Both the position numbers and the translations under genes were made by a program. DNA of 64,000 nucleotides from Tolypocladium sp. Sup5 PDA-1 (taxonomy: Eukaryota > Ascomycota > Sordariomycetes > Hypocreales > Ophiocordycipitaceae): the NCBI GenBank assembly GCA_000750105.3, contig JPHH03000065.1, forward strand, positions 115,257 to 179,256, given 5' to 3'. Below, piece after piece: positions 34,404 through 44,834 of the stretch. Position 1 is the stretch's first letter, and each line of letters starts with the position of its first letter. The notes below the pieces were generated by a model, which searched no databases, was not told the origin of the DNA, and saw only the letters and a program-made list of their open reading frames with translations.

Positions 34404-34442
34404 CAGGCAGTCAGTCAGGCAGTCGGTCAGTCAGTCGGTCAG
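34404..34442. repeat. Imperfect (CAGT)n microsatellite
   Basis: Runs of CAGT/CAGG/CGGT units on the + strand, in non-coding DNA. Confidence 0.8.
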
Positions 34443-35021
34443 CCCTGGCAGCATGGCGGGGGAGGGGCAAATGGCAAATCGCGACCAGCACTCCCAGTCG
34501 CCCAGGCCTTTTCCAGCCAATCGTGCGCCCAGAAACTCGCAGGCATTAGCTCGAGTCTCGTCTCAGGGCCTCCAAGTTCCGGCATCCCCGATTTACTTCC
34601 AATGAACGGATGGGAAATTCGAGCCTCGGAGGGGGTGGGCAGACGAGTGGCAGACGAGTGGCACCGTCTTTCCCACCGCTCTGCACAGAGTACGTACCTA
34701 GGCACCGACCGACTGAGAGCCTCTCGGGCCAAGGTAGCTGTATGTATCCGCAGGGATGTGGAGGGGAAGGCGCGCTCTAGATATACCTGCCAGCCCGTGG
34801 ATCGAGGAAGTAAAACGATAAATTAGCACAAAATGGAATAAAAAAGATCCACGTCCCTCGACCAACCCCTGTCTCCAGAGGCCCCGTCTCGGAATATCCT
34901 CTGGCAGACATCTTGACAACGCATCACCACCTCACAGCACCTCGCCCTCTCAGCGGAATTGCCCGACCTCCACTGCCTGCTGCACTTCTGCCTGACCGTC
35001 CGTCCGTCCACCGGCCACGGC

Positions 35022-35045
35022 CCATCCATCCATCCATCCATCCAT
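35022..35045. repeat. (CATC)n microsatellite
   Basis: About six CATC units, with further isolated copies near 35055 and 35270. It lies in non-coding DNA. Confidence 0.85.
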
Positions 35046-36251
35046 GGATCCCTCCATCCATAGCGGCGCTCCCTCCCTGGTCCTCCGAGCCAAGACACCC
35101 CCATTCTCGCCGTCTCTCGCCGTCGTCCTCGTGGCTCGCGAACCAACCTGGGCAAGGTATGACATGACGGGGTCTTGGTCTCCACGCGCGCAACAGGGGC
35201 AAAAACGAAAATCCAGTGCTGCTTTTGCCCTCTAGCTAATAGCGTCTGCGCGCTTGTTGCAAGCCCGTCCATCCATCCACGCAATCAAGCCCCATCCTTC
35301 CTGATGGAGACTTGCTGTTTGTCAAGTTCCAGCATCACATAAGACTACCGACTATCCGTACTTGGACGCACATCCCTCTGCCACCACGGCCGTGGCGTGT
35401 CCTCATCCGCGCTCCGCTCCCTCCCATATCCTCTGGAAGCCGAGCCTGGCCCTGTCTCGCCTCCCACCACCCTCTACGCGCACCCATCGCTGGTAGCTTG
35501 GAGGCTGTCGTGTCCGCTCTCCGCCTTTTCGTTCCATGGTGTTTCCCTGTCGCTCGGCCCAAGGGCTAGTGCAGCCACCATCTCTCTGGCTCGACCGCCC
35601 AGGCCACCAGCCAATTCGACGCTCTGATCTGGGCACTTGTGTGTCTATCTCTCCGGACTGTGCTTCCGTCATCGTTTCACTCGTGGCTAGTACCGAGTTT
35701 CTGGGCCCTCGTCAGATCCGTTCCAGGTTCCCACTGTTGAGAGAAATCCAGCCCTTTTTGTCGTCTCCACTCATTCTTGCCTTGCCCTGCCTGCCTGCCA
35801 CCGGGCTCGCCTCTCGGCATATGCATTGGCTTTGTTGTACTTGTTGGCGTCTCCGGAACAAAGCTGCTCTCCGCCGCCCCTTTTGCACCCCAAGCGTAGC
35901 CTCGCTTCCACGTTGGCCAGTGCCTTTGGACTCGTTCTACTCCCACCCTCCCCCTTGGGCGATCCATTGCCTCCGTCTCGGTCTTCTTGTTGGTTCAACG
36001 CTCTGCCACAAGTTGCAAAACGGGCGCCAGCCAAGGGTGGTTGCTCCACCACCACAGCCTCCGTGTTACTCTCGTCGGCCCACACCATGCAAGCCGCCAT
36101 GATCGTCTCGTCCTTCTCTCACAGTCTCATCATATCGTGCTTTGCCGTCTTCGTCTGGAGCGGGGTCGTGGACAATGCCTCCGGCGAATAGAGACGTGAT
36201 ATGTTATCCCTTCGGCTTGAGCTTGTCGACCGGGGAGGGTCTCGGGAAAAG

Positions 36252-36258
36252 TATAAAA
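36252..36258 (+). promoter_or_regulatory. Candidate TATA box of the KxDL gene
   Basis: TATAAAA, preceded by a purine tract and followed by a GC step, lies about 285 bases upstream of the ATG at 36539. A pyrimidine-rich leader lies between. Confidence 0.35.
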
Positions 36259-36538
36259 GGCGCCGTTGTGTCCAAGATGAACCCGTTTTCTCCTTCTTCC
36301 TTTCTTATCACTTTCTCCCAGAGAATCTTCAAGTCCCTGCGACTCCATACCAAGTTCCCAGCCCAAGATATCATCGGCCCTCATCCCCATCCTGCCCCTA
36401 TCAGGTGTCACCGCTCACAGGTTTACCTTGACTCTCTACACCACCAACCGCCTGGAACTTGCCTTGGCTTGACAATATCTTGCCAATTCACTTCAACCTT
36501 GGCCACCAATTCAGCATCCTGCCATCCAATCGCTCACG

Positions 36539-37382
36539 ATGTCTGGACCTTACACCGTCTCCTACTCCTCCATGCCAATGGCTGTCCCCTCCAAGGGAAA
36601 CCAGTACCCCACTTACAGCCAGTACTCCATTTCCCCTCCGGAATGCGACGACTCCATCAGCTCGGCGTCTGGCGTCGCTTCGTACAGCAACAGCGGATAC
36701 TCGGCCACGTCGGCGAGCTACGTTGGTAGCTCTAGCGGCGACTATGACAGCACCGGCTCAGCTAGTGGCGTCGACTTCCAGGAGTACATGCAGGAGCGCT
36801 TCGCCAACTCCTTCAACCCGATTCCCTTGGATCGCAGCATGGCGGTCCAAGCGCAGACGTGAGTGCAGCCAACCCCTCCAGGCGATCATGCAACAAGTGC
36901 CGAGATGGCAAACTGTTTGCCGCGGGCTGCTTGCATGATTCGGCAGCTGCCGAGGAACTTCTCTGGCTAACAGGTTCGGCGTCTACAGGTCTGGAAAGCT
37001 CAACGCAAAGCACCGCGAGCTCGTCGAGCTACAGAAGCAGGCCCAGGCGCGCCTCGCAAAGACCCGTGAGCGATTCCAGGACGGAATGCGCGATGCGCGG
37101 GAGGTGCGTGGAGATCTGGAGTGGACGCAGAAGAAAGTCTCGTAAGTTTGCCCCCCGCATGGATCGGAGCTGACCCGGATTGGGGGGTCGCGGGCAATGT
37201 TGGCAGCGACCAGCCCATCTGGGACGCTACGCAACGGCAAGATTGGTGGCCAATTGCCGCTCAGTGAGCTTGAGCTGACCTGGCCGACTGCTTCTTACAG
37301 TTCGCTCCAATCAAAAGCCTCCCGGAAACACCCCAAGGAGTACTCCAAGGCCCGCGCGAGATATCCGTCTCCCGAGTATTAA
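36539..37382 (+). CDS. KxDL-domain protein (BLOC-1-related KXD1-like)
   Basis: Exons 36539-36858, 36989-37141 and 37301-37382 encode 184 residues. The first half is Ser/Tyr-rich and probably disordered. The second half is a coiled coil: SGKLNAKHRELVELQKQAQ, LAKTRERFQDGMRDAREV, RGDLEWTQKKVSSLQSKA, then RKHPKEYSKARARYP. Its spacing and the K/R-x-D-L step followed by a hydrophobic heptad and H/YPKEY match the KxDL domain of animal KXD1 and yeast Kxd1. Those proteins belong to BLOC-1 type complexes acting at endosomes and lysosome-like organelles. Introns are 130 and 159 bp, longer than the window's norm. Intron 1 has two AG acceptors 15 bases apart (36973 and 36988); the second preserves QTSGKLN and is preferred. 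Confidence 0.8.
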
Positions 37383-38577
37383 ACTGGTCTGAATTGCATC
37401 GACAACGACCTTTTCTGGATGTCGAGCCTGTCGTTTTACACACTACGTCAAAAGCGATTTCTGGATACTTTAGTTGCGGCAAAAATGCGTCTTGCGTTAC
37501 GAGCGTTTAATGAGGCCCTTTCATTTCATATATTCACGACACAAAACTGACGGCCTGGCCGCGGTGTACATAAGAATGCACATGGACTGACGTTGAATTG
37601 GCGGCGCCAGCGCGGCAATCTTGCATTGCGTTAGACGCGGAATCTCTTGCTGCTTTATCGGCCCCTGCAGCCGGCGGCAATTAGGCGCTCTCTCTCCACA
37701 AGCAAGGTTTGTGGCCGCTGGTGACTGAGTGGGGGTTGTCTGCGGCTGTTTCACGAGATGATGACTTATGATTGGATGAGTTGGGGACGATCTGGGGAAG
37801 CATGAGCAGAACGCCTCGTTCCTTGCGTCTGCGGGGACCAGGGGACGACCTGACGGATCATTTGGCGCCGGTGCCCAGGCTACAGGGGGCCCTGTTCGGT
37901 TGAGAGACGGAACCAGCCGAGGCAGCGCCTTGAATGTTCCTTCTCCGCAGAGACTCCCAGGGGCGTGTGCAAGAGAAATGGGCACAGCGGGTAGCAGGGG
38001 TGAAATCGGAGCTGTCTGCGGACGCTTTTCCTATTGGGATGAGATACTGCTTCTTTAGGTAACGACGACAATGAGAAGAGCGAGGTACTACTCTATTCGG
38101 TAGAGCCAGCAACTCTTCGGGCACGGTGAAGTGCTTGTCGAGGCCGGGCTGCTCCTGTTGTAGAAATGCAGCCTCCCGTAGACATCGCGAAGTGGGCCAG
38201 GCAAGCCTCTAGGGTGTGATTGAGTTCCCTAGCCGTGAACGTAGCAAGCCCTCAGGTGTCAGGCCCTTCTGGCAGCTTTCCTGAGCATGCCAAATCATGT
38301 GATTCCAGTCGATGCCGCCCAGCATACAGGGGTGATGGTCGGGTGGTGTCGCGTGTAAGTCAGGAGGAGCTGTCACGTGACACCTCGAGGTTCCTCACGT
38401 ACTCGTAGGGTGGACGTGGAACGTCGAATGTCTTCCGGCTCCAGACCACGTGGTATTCTTGTGCGCAATGAGCCAAAATGAATTGGCCGAGTTGCTGTCG
38501 TTTGCAAAACACCTCCTCGTTCGTCCATCGAAGCCGTGTGAGGTTCATGCTGAATGGCGCGGTGAGACACGCACGGC
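37383..38577. other. Convergent intergenic region with two CACGTG palindromes
   Basis: No gene is supported. It lies between two 3' ends yet contains TGTCACGTGACA (38371-38382) and ACCACGTGGT (38445-38454), two perfect E-box palindromes. Confidence 0.5.
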
Positions 38578-39168
38578 TCATGTCGCAGTGGCAGCCGCGG
38601 TCGGCTGGTTCGCGCGTGGGATCCACGTGCCTTTCAGCTGCAGGTCCATTGCCTTTTCGAGGCGATCCCAGGGATTCTCGTTCGACGAGGGATCGTAGTA
38701 GCCGTCGTACCATGGGCCTCGCGAGGGGTCGTCGTCTGGCTGTCTTTCGTGGCGCCGCTGGCCCGGGAGAGGCTCGTTGAACGGGGAGCCGATGAACCCT
38801 GTTCCGGGAGCTGGACGCTCTGGCAGGCCAGCTGGGCGAACCAACGCCGGGCCTGATGATGTCGCGTCGTCTTGAGTGGGAGGGTTTGCAGCAGTCGGCG
38901 CAGAGTTGCCCTCGACGTCCAAGTCGATCTCATCCATGTTCGTCGTCGGCGCTGCGTGGTCGGCTTCGCGGCTCTGGGCTTGCCCGAGAGGCGTCGCGTT
39001 TGACCCCGTCGACGCGCCGCGACCCGATCCCCGCGGTTGCAGCGGCGGCGCGCCCGTCGTGGCGTCCGCGTTGGGGTTGTACTTGCGCTTCTTGTTCTGC
39101 GTGGCGCCAAAGGCCGAGAAGCCCATCATCTGCGCCATGGCGGCCTCGTCGTCGGCGCGGGGATCCAT
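38578..39168 (-). CDS. Conserved-looking protein of unknown function, N-terminal MMGFxxF motif
   Basis: A single exon of 196 residues. Codon use is GC-rich like the neighbours, and the start context is plausible. Near the N-terminus is AMAQMMGFSAFGATQNKKRKY, a short motif followed by a basic patch. It resembles, loosely, the MMGF-x-S/AF-x-(S/T)T-K stretch at the C-terminus of SNRNP27-type spliceosomal proteins, but here it stands at the opposite end. The middle is Pro/Ala/Gly-rich and disordered. The C-terminus has an aromatic block (GPWYDGYYDPSSNENPWDRLE) that looks conserved and could bind a partner. No catalytic motif or membrane segment is present. I do not know its function; a nuclear role is a guess from the basic motif. 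Confidence 0.6.
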   Translation of the reverse strand: MDPRADDEAAMAQMMGFSAFGATQNKKRKYNPNADATTGAPPLQPRGSGRGASTGSNATPLGQAQSREADHAAPTTNMDEIDLDVEGNSAPTAANPPTQDDATSSGPALVRPAGLPERPAPGTGFIGSPFNEPLPGQRRHERQPDDDPSRGPWYDGYYDPSSNENPWDRLEKAMDLQLKGTWIPRANQPTAAATAT

Positions 39169-39870
39169 CGCGGGGATCTGGGCTCGGAGGCGCTGGCGTG
39201 GGAGGACGTTGGGCGATGAGGAGAGTTGCGGTGGGCGTGGAAAGGAATGGAAGTCAAGGGAGGAGAAAGGGGTGTGGTGGTTTGGTTTTTAGTCGGGCAG
39301 GGTTGGAGATCTGGGGTTCGGGACTTGGCGCGTGACGGCTTTTTCAGCCTCGCAGGGAGCGGGGCCGCAACTCTTAGGGGCCTGATCTTTTGTTCTCGCG
39401 ACAGAGCTCTCATTTTTGCAACATATCGTTCTGAGATTTCTACGATATATGACTGTAAATGCAGCTCTTGCCTTTCTGTTCTCAAAATAAGCTCCCGCAA
39501 AATGCTAATTTGTGGCTTCGGGTCGTTGCCCTGGTGGCTTGATGAGAGCGCTCGCTCAAGGGATGACGTAGCTGTGAGCCCGGCATCTACAGATCCCGAC
39601 ATTAGCACCTCTGTCCTCGGCGTGCCCAATCAAAAGAGATGCTCGAGGGTCATGTTCTCTCGAACCTGCCATGAATCAACCTGAGAAGCGAGTTCCTTTC
39701 CATTTTGTTATTTGTTTTTGTCTCGATACGTACGTCTGTTCCGCGTCGTTCTTTCTCTAACGCGAACCTCATCCTGAAACGCGGAGCTCCTCGCTTCCTT
39801 GATATTGGAACTCCCAGAGCCATCACAAACAGCTTCAAACGACAACTTAAGCCCTGCTTCATCCGCAACA
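39169..39870. promoter_or_regulatory. Divergent region between two genes of unknown function
   Basis: Seven hundred bases between divergent starts. An antisense frame at 39126-39629 lacks features and is not counted. Confidence 0.4.
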
Positions 39871-40479
39871 ATGGCCGACCGCAAGCCCATAACCCTTAAT
39901 CTCCCATCCAAATACTCCTCCAACTCCGCCAGTCCAGTGGGCTCCTCCCCCGCGCCGCCCGTCGAGTGGCTCACCGGCACCTGGACCGTCACGCACTCGA
40001 CGCTCTCCATGTGGCGCTCCGCGCGTAACGTCCGCATCACCTACAGGCCGCTCCCGCCCAAGGCCGACGGCCGCCCGCGCATCGACGACCTGGTCGAGTA
40101 CGAGCCCACCGGCAAGACGGGCGTGCGCAAGACGGTCGCGGGCGTCGACACGCAGGCCGCCGCCGACGGCTCCGGCGGGTGGGACTGGCGCGGCAAGGGT
40201 TGGCTCTTCTTCGTCGGCAGCCACTGGGAGCTGCTCGGCTGGGGCGAGGAGGCGACCGCGGACGGCGGGCGGGAGCGCTGGGCCGTGACGTGGTTTGCGC
40301 CGACGGTGTTTACCAAGGAGGGCGTGGATGTGTACTGCGACCGCAGGGAGGGGCTGAGCGAGCAGACGTACAAGAAGGTGGAGGAGGCGCTGCTGGGGAT
40401 AGAGGCTCGGGAGGTTGCGGGCATGGTGGAGAAGGATATGAGGGCGGTTGAGATCAAGTTGCCTTGGACAGAGGAGTGA
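39871..40479 (+). CDS. Small protein of unknown function with a possible lipocalin-like fold
   Basis: A single exon of 202 residues from the ATG at 39871 (MADRKPITLNLPSKYSS). After about 30 Ser/Pro-rich residues comes WLTGTWTVTHSTLSMWRS, where a GTW near the start of the folded part is reminiscent of lipocalin/calycin proteins. Further beta-strand-like segments follow: VRITYRPL, LVEYEPT, GWDWRGKGWLFFVGSHWELLGW and RWAVTWFAPTVFTKEGVDVYC. The C-terminus is a helical segment (EQTYKKVEEALLGIEAREVAG). There is no signal peptide. Strong GC-ending codon preference supports coding. A ligand-binding role is only an inference from the GTW plus barrel-like strand pattern. Confidence 0.65.
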   Translation: MADRKPITLNLPSKYSSNSASPVGSSPAPPVEWLTGTWTVTHSTLSMWRSARNVRITYRPLPPKADGRPRIDDLVEYEPTGKTGVRKTVAGVDTQAAADGSGGWDWRGKGWLFFVGSHWELLGWGEEATADGGRERWAVTWFAPTVFTKEGVDVYCDRREGLSEQTYKKVEEALLGIEAREVAGMVEKDMRAVEIKLPWTEE

Positions 40480-40590
40480 TACCCTGTATGGCTTGGTGCA
40501 TTGTGCGAGGAAGGGATGGGATATACCAGTTGATATTATTTTGAGGTGCCGGACCTAGCTAATGCTCTTGCGTTGGGGGTATCTTAATCA

Positions 40591-41659
40591 TCAATCATGC
40601 CCATGCCGTCCTGCCCGGCGATAGGGGGAGCGAGAATCGCGCCGGTGCGAGCGTCCGTCGTCTCTATGCCTCCTCTCGTCGCGATGCTCCCGACCGCCAC
40701 CGCGATGCTCCCGGCCGTCGTCCCGACCGTCTCGTGATCGTCGCCTTTCCCGACCCGATCGCCGAGAAGGCGAACGAGATCGATGTTCCCTCTCTTTCTC
40801 TTCCCGTCTGCGCTCTTTCTCCCGGCGCCGATCTTCCTTTCGCAGTTGTCTGAGCTCCTCTTCCCGTTCTTCCTGGAACTTCTTGCGCTCCTGCTTCAGC
40901 TCTCGCACTCTTGAAGCGCCCTTCTTCATCATGGCCAGAGGGTCGTTAGCAACCATCCGCTGCGCCTCCCTTTCCTTTCGACGTGGATCTTCCTTGCCCC
41001 AGACGTTCTTCGATGGAGCCTCCACCGCGGCCAGGTCGGACTGAGAATACCACGGTCGGCTTACCCCATCTCTACCCGAGGCGCTGGAGAGGCGCATTTT
41101 GTATTGGTCCTCATATTCGATTTTCTTCTTCTTCGCCTCCCTCTCCGCCTCCTCGTTTTTCTCGGCGTGAGCCCTGCTGCGCTCGTCCCCGAACAGATCG
41201 ATGTGGCCAGCACGGTCAATAATCGGCGCCGAGCTCGTCGATTTCCGAGCAACCTCAAGTGCGTTCGTCGGGGCTTCATTTCTCTCCTTTGCCAGCCGCA
41301 GCTCAAAGTCGGTATCGTCTTCGCCTTGTCGCTTCCTCTTTCGTTGCGTGCGGTTATGGTGGTCGTGGTGAGAGCGGCCTGCGCGCTCTTCGATTCTCGC
41401 TGGTTCATGGTCCTTCGTGTCTTCTAGCGGCGGCGGCGCTTCTCCTCGCAGGATGGCTAGTCGGCGCAGCGCATCGATCTCTTGCATGTGCTGCTCCTCA
41501 GCCTCCTCTGCTGCTCTGGCCGCAGCCTCGTCGCGGCGGACGCGCGCAATGTTGTCGGCATTGTAGACGTTCCACGACTTTTTCCCGAGTAAGTGGCTAT
41601 CATCTTTTTGTAAGCAAAGGGACACGTGGCATGGAGCAAGCCGGAGCCTACAGTGGCAT
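40591..41659 (-). CDS. Cir_N / LENG1-like nuclear protein with Arg-Ser-rich tail
   Basis: Exon 1 is only eight bases (41652-41659, ATGCCACT). After a 55-bp intron (41597-41651), exon 2 runs 40591-41596, giving 337 residues. Splicing yields MPLHLLGKKSWNVYNADNI, then ARVRRDEAAARAAEEAEEQ, the Cir_N domain (LPKKSWHV...NKDNVARVRRDE in relatives) found in CIR1, CWC25 and LENG1. HIDLFGDE, NDPLAMMKKG and the charged coiled coil after it fit LENG1-type proteins. The last 90 residues are Arg/Ser/His/Asp-rich like splicing-factor RS domains. A nuclear role in or near the spliceosome is likely by family; the exact role is unknown. It is divergent from SEC18. Confidence 0.85.
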
Positions 41660-42190
41660 GTCGTGAAACTCGCGGCTCTCGTCGGTTAGGCAGAAGTGGA
41701 TGGAGAGCTGCAGCGCTGGGACGGCCTCGATGACACGACGATGGGCGTGGATGGCTTCTTTACGAGACGACCTGAAGGCTTGCGAATCTCAGAATCGGAC
41801 TGGAGATGGAGGTGGCAGGCTTTCGGTCGCGGCCGGGACGAGCGAGCCCAGCTAAATGGAGTGCATAAGCCTACGAAGTAGCAGTTGCTCGCAGCTGGAG
41901 ATGCATGGGAGCTGGGTCCGTTGCACAGATGGCGGGGCGCTAGGAGGCGGCTGCCTGTGACGAAGCCGCTAAACCCAATTCGGCAATCGCCATTGAAACC
42001 ATACTGAGACCCGTTGTCATCGCCCCTCGTCGGCTCCAGAAGCTCCAGGTTGTCATCAACATCCATCACTTCAACATACAACACACGAGGATCGACCGCG
42101 GAAATAGACGACCTTCGTTCCCGCTTGAAACGTTCGAGTCTTCTTTGCACATCCGGTTTACTCCAGTTCTTCCCCTATACAACCACCACA
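41660..42190. promoter_or_regulatory. Divergent region between the LENG1-like gene and SEC18
   Basis: 531 bases between two starts. The frame upstream of the SEC18 ATG is open from 42014 but is not favoured as coding. No TATA box is obvious. Confidence 0.4.
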
Positions 42191-44834
42191 ATGTCGAGAG
42201 CCCCTCCACCAGGCGGCTCTGGCCGGATGCCGTACGGCGGTGCCCCAGGGCTGCCTGGAAGCAACCCGCGAGCGCCTCCAGGCCAAGGGCGTCCTTACGG
42301 CGGCGATGGGCACGGCCAGGGCTATGGGGCTCCTCAAGGATATGGCGACCCTCGCATGCCCCAGGCCGGCGGCGCACGATCCCCTGGAATGTCCAGGCAA
42401 GGAGAGAAAGGCCCCCCGACACCCCAGGGCGCCGCAAGACAGGTGCCGCTGAGAGTTGAGAAGGTGACAGACAAGTCTCTTCAGTCGAGGTTGATATACG
42501 GAAATCTGTAAGGCCTATACATGCGGCGACCCTCCAAGCAAGGATACACTGCTAACCGCTAGACTCGTTGCAGATGCGCCGTCGCCCCCGAAGACTTTCC
42601 AGCCGGCCGAGATGGCTCCGATCTATACATTCTTCTCCGAGGTGGCCAACCCGTCGGAGAATACGTCGTGACGGTCAAACCTGTGCCGGGATTCCCACGG
42701 GGCTGCATAAGCTTGTCCGACCCCCAGCGTTCCTGGTGTGGCATCACCATGCGAGACCAGTTCACGGGAGAGATCTACGACCCATTTTCATCGGGAGGAA
42801 AGGCATACCTCGGCTCCCTGGATTTGGAAATCGGATTTGCTTCCGTAAACAAGAAGACCGAGGTTCCCTACGACGAGGACGAGCTCTCCAAGATTTTCGT
42901 CGATACCTATCAGAACCAGGTGCTCTCACCTGGCCAGAGGATACTGATGGACGTTCGAAACATCCCGCTGCAGATCGTTGTCAAAACAGTCGGCCTAGTC
43001 GATCTTGCCATGTCTTCAGATGACTCCAACAAGCAGGTGTACAGGGAATCTCACGCGAGGGGAATCCTGACCAACCAGACACGGGTGCTCTTCCACCGAG
43101 ACGGAAAGGGGGAGTTCAACCTGAAGCCTTCCATGTCGAAGCCGAACTCCAATGCCATCCTGGCACCGGATTTCAAGTTTGAAGACATGGGAATCGGCGG
43201 TCTCGGAAACGAGTTCTCTACCATCTTCCGTCGAGCGTTCGCATCGCGTGTGTTCCCGCCCGGGCTGGTCGCAAAGATGGGCATACCCCACGTCAAGGGA
43301 ATGCTGCTGTATGGGCCGCCGGGAACTGGAAAGACCCTCATTGCCAGGCAGATTGGCAAGATGCTGAATGCTCGACCGCCCAAGGTCATCAATGGTCCGG
43401 AAGTGCTCAACAAATACGTTGGCCAGTCCGAGGAGAATATCCGAAAGCTCTTCGCGGATGCTGAGAAGGAGTACAAAGAAAAGGGCGACGAGAGCAGCCT
43501 TCACATCATCATCTTTGACGAGCTGGATGCCGTGTGCAAGCAGCGAGGCTCTGGGGCCGGAGGCGGCACTGGCGTTGGCGATAGTGTTGTGAACCAGCTG
43601 CTTGCCAAGCTGGACGGTGTGGATCAGCTCAACAATATCCTACTCATCGGAATGACGAACCGAAAGGACATGATTGACGATGCGCTGATGCGACCTGGTC
43701 GTTTGGAGGTTCACCTTGAAATCTCGCTGCCCGATGAACCCGGACGTCTGGAGATTTTCAAGATTCACACGGTCAAGATGAAAACGAACGGCCTCCTCGA
43801 CACCGACGTGGACCTCGAGGAGCTGGCGGGACAGACCAAGAACTTCTCAGGTGCCGAGATCAACGGAGTAGTGAAGGCCGCCGCCTCGTTTGCTTTCTCT
43901 CGACACACCGAGGTTGGGCAACTGGCCGCCGTCAAGCAGGACGTTGCAAGCATGAAGGTCAACCGCTCTGACTTCATGAACGCCCTGACCGAAGTCCGCC
44001 CTGCTTATGGTGTCTCCGAGGCTGAGCTCGAAGAGGCTCTCCGACTAGGCATCATTCCGTACGGCGCGCATGTTGACGCTACGGTCCAGGAGATGATGCG
44101 CGTCGTCGGTATGATCAAGGACGATCCAAACAAGTTCAGCACCTCGGTCCTCTTCCATGGACCCAAGTCTTCTGGAAAGACTGCACTTGCAGCTCACATT
44201 GCCCTGCAGTCCGGGTTCCCGTTCGTCAAGATGGTCACACCGGCGGATCTTGTGGGCTACAGGGACGACTTTGCTAAGAAGGACTACGTGCACAAGGCCT
44301 TTGCAGATGCGTACAAGTCTCCGGCCAGCATCCTCATCCTGGACGACTTTGAGCGTTTGATTGGCTGGAATCCAATTGGCCCGCGCTTCTCCAACACCAT
44401 GCTTGAGGCACTGACCACTCTCATCGTGTCGAAGCCACCAAAGGTGAGTCTCGAGCTGATGATACTCTTTGATGATGCATGACTAACTTGTTGCATAGGG
44501 GCACCGCCTGTTGGTCTTCGTCACGACGTCCAAGGCGTCTGTGCTCAGGATGCTTGAAATCGACATGGACTTTGCAAAGAAGGTTGCCGTGCCTGCGGTA
44601 TCGAACCTTCAGGAGCTCGGCACTGTGCTTCAGGAATCCAGGGTGTTCAACTCGGGGGATATCAACCAAATCATCAACATTGTTCAGCAACGGACGGGAT
44701 CTGAATCTGTTGGCGTGGGCATCAAGACGATTCTAGACTGCATCTTCGAGGCCAAGGCGGGCGGCCCAGACTCGGATGTTTTGGATACATTCTCGGACCT
44801 GTTGCTCGAGACGATACAGGAGATGCAAGGCTGA
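42191..44834 (+). CDS. sec18: NSF-type AAA ATPase Sec18
   Basis: Exons 42191-42507, 42574-44443 and 44499-44834 encode 840 residues. The first 75 are a Pro/Gly-rich disordered leader. The N domain follows (VEKVTDKSLQSRLIYGNLCAVAPEDFP..., substrate-adaptor binding). D1 has Walker A GPPGTGKT (353-360), Walker B IIIFDELDAV, GMTNRKDMIDDALMRPGRLE and arginine fingers. D2 has GPKSSGKT (635-642) and LILDDFERLIGW, degenerate as expected for the hexamerisation domain. Sec18/NSF with alpha-SNAP takes apart SNARE complexes after membrane fusion throughout the secretory and endocytic routes. The acceptor at 42573 was chosen over a closer TAG because it restores NLCAVAPEDFPAGR. Confidence 0.97.

Larger units (their letters stand above)
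32676..36538. other. 3.9 kb block without a supported gene
   Basis: Short overlapping frames only, none recognisable. It contains the perfect palindrome at 33903-33920, tetranucleotide repeats at 34404-34442 and 35022-35045, and from about 35310 a long pyrimidine-rich stretch leading to a TATA-like site at 36252. The last 1.2 kb could be a long promoter or leader of the KxDL gene. A small frame at 33937-34224 (95 codons) was judged unsupported. Confidence 0.55.

Noticed and set aside
39126..39629. 167-codon minus frame upstream of the MMGF protein
   Set aside because: Overlaps the better-supported start at 39168 in another frame and is mostly promoter sequence.
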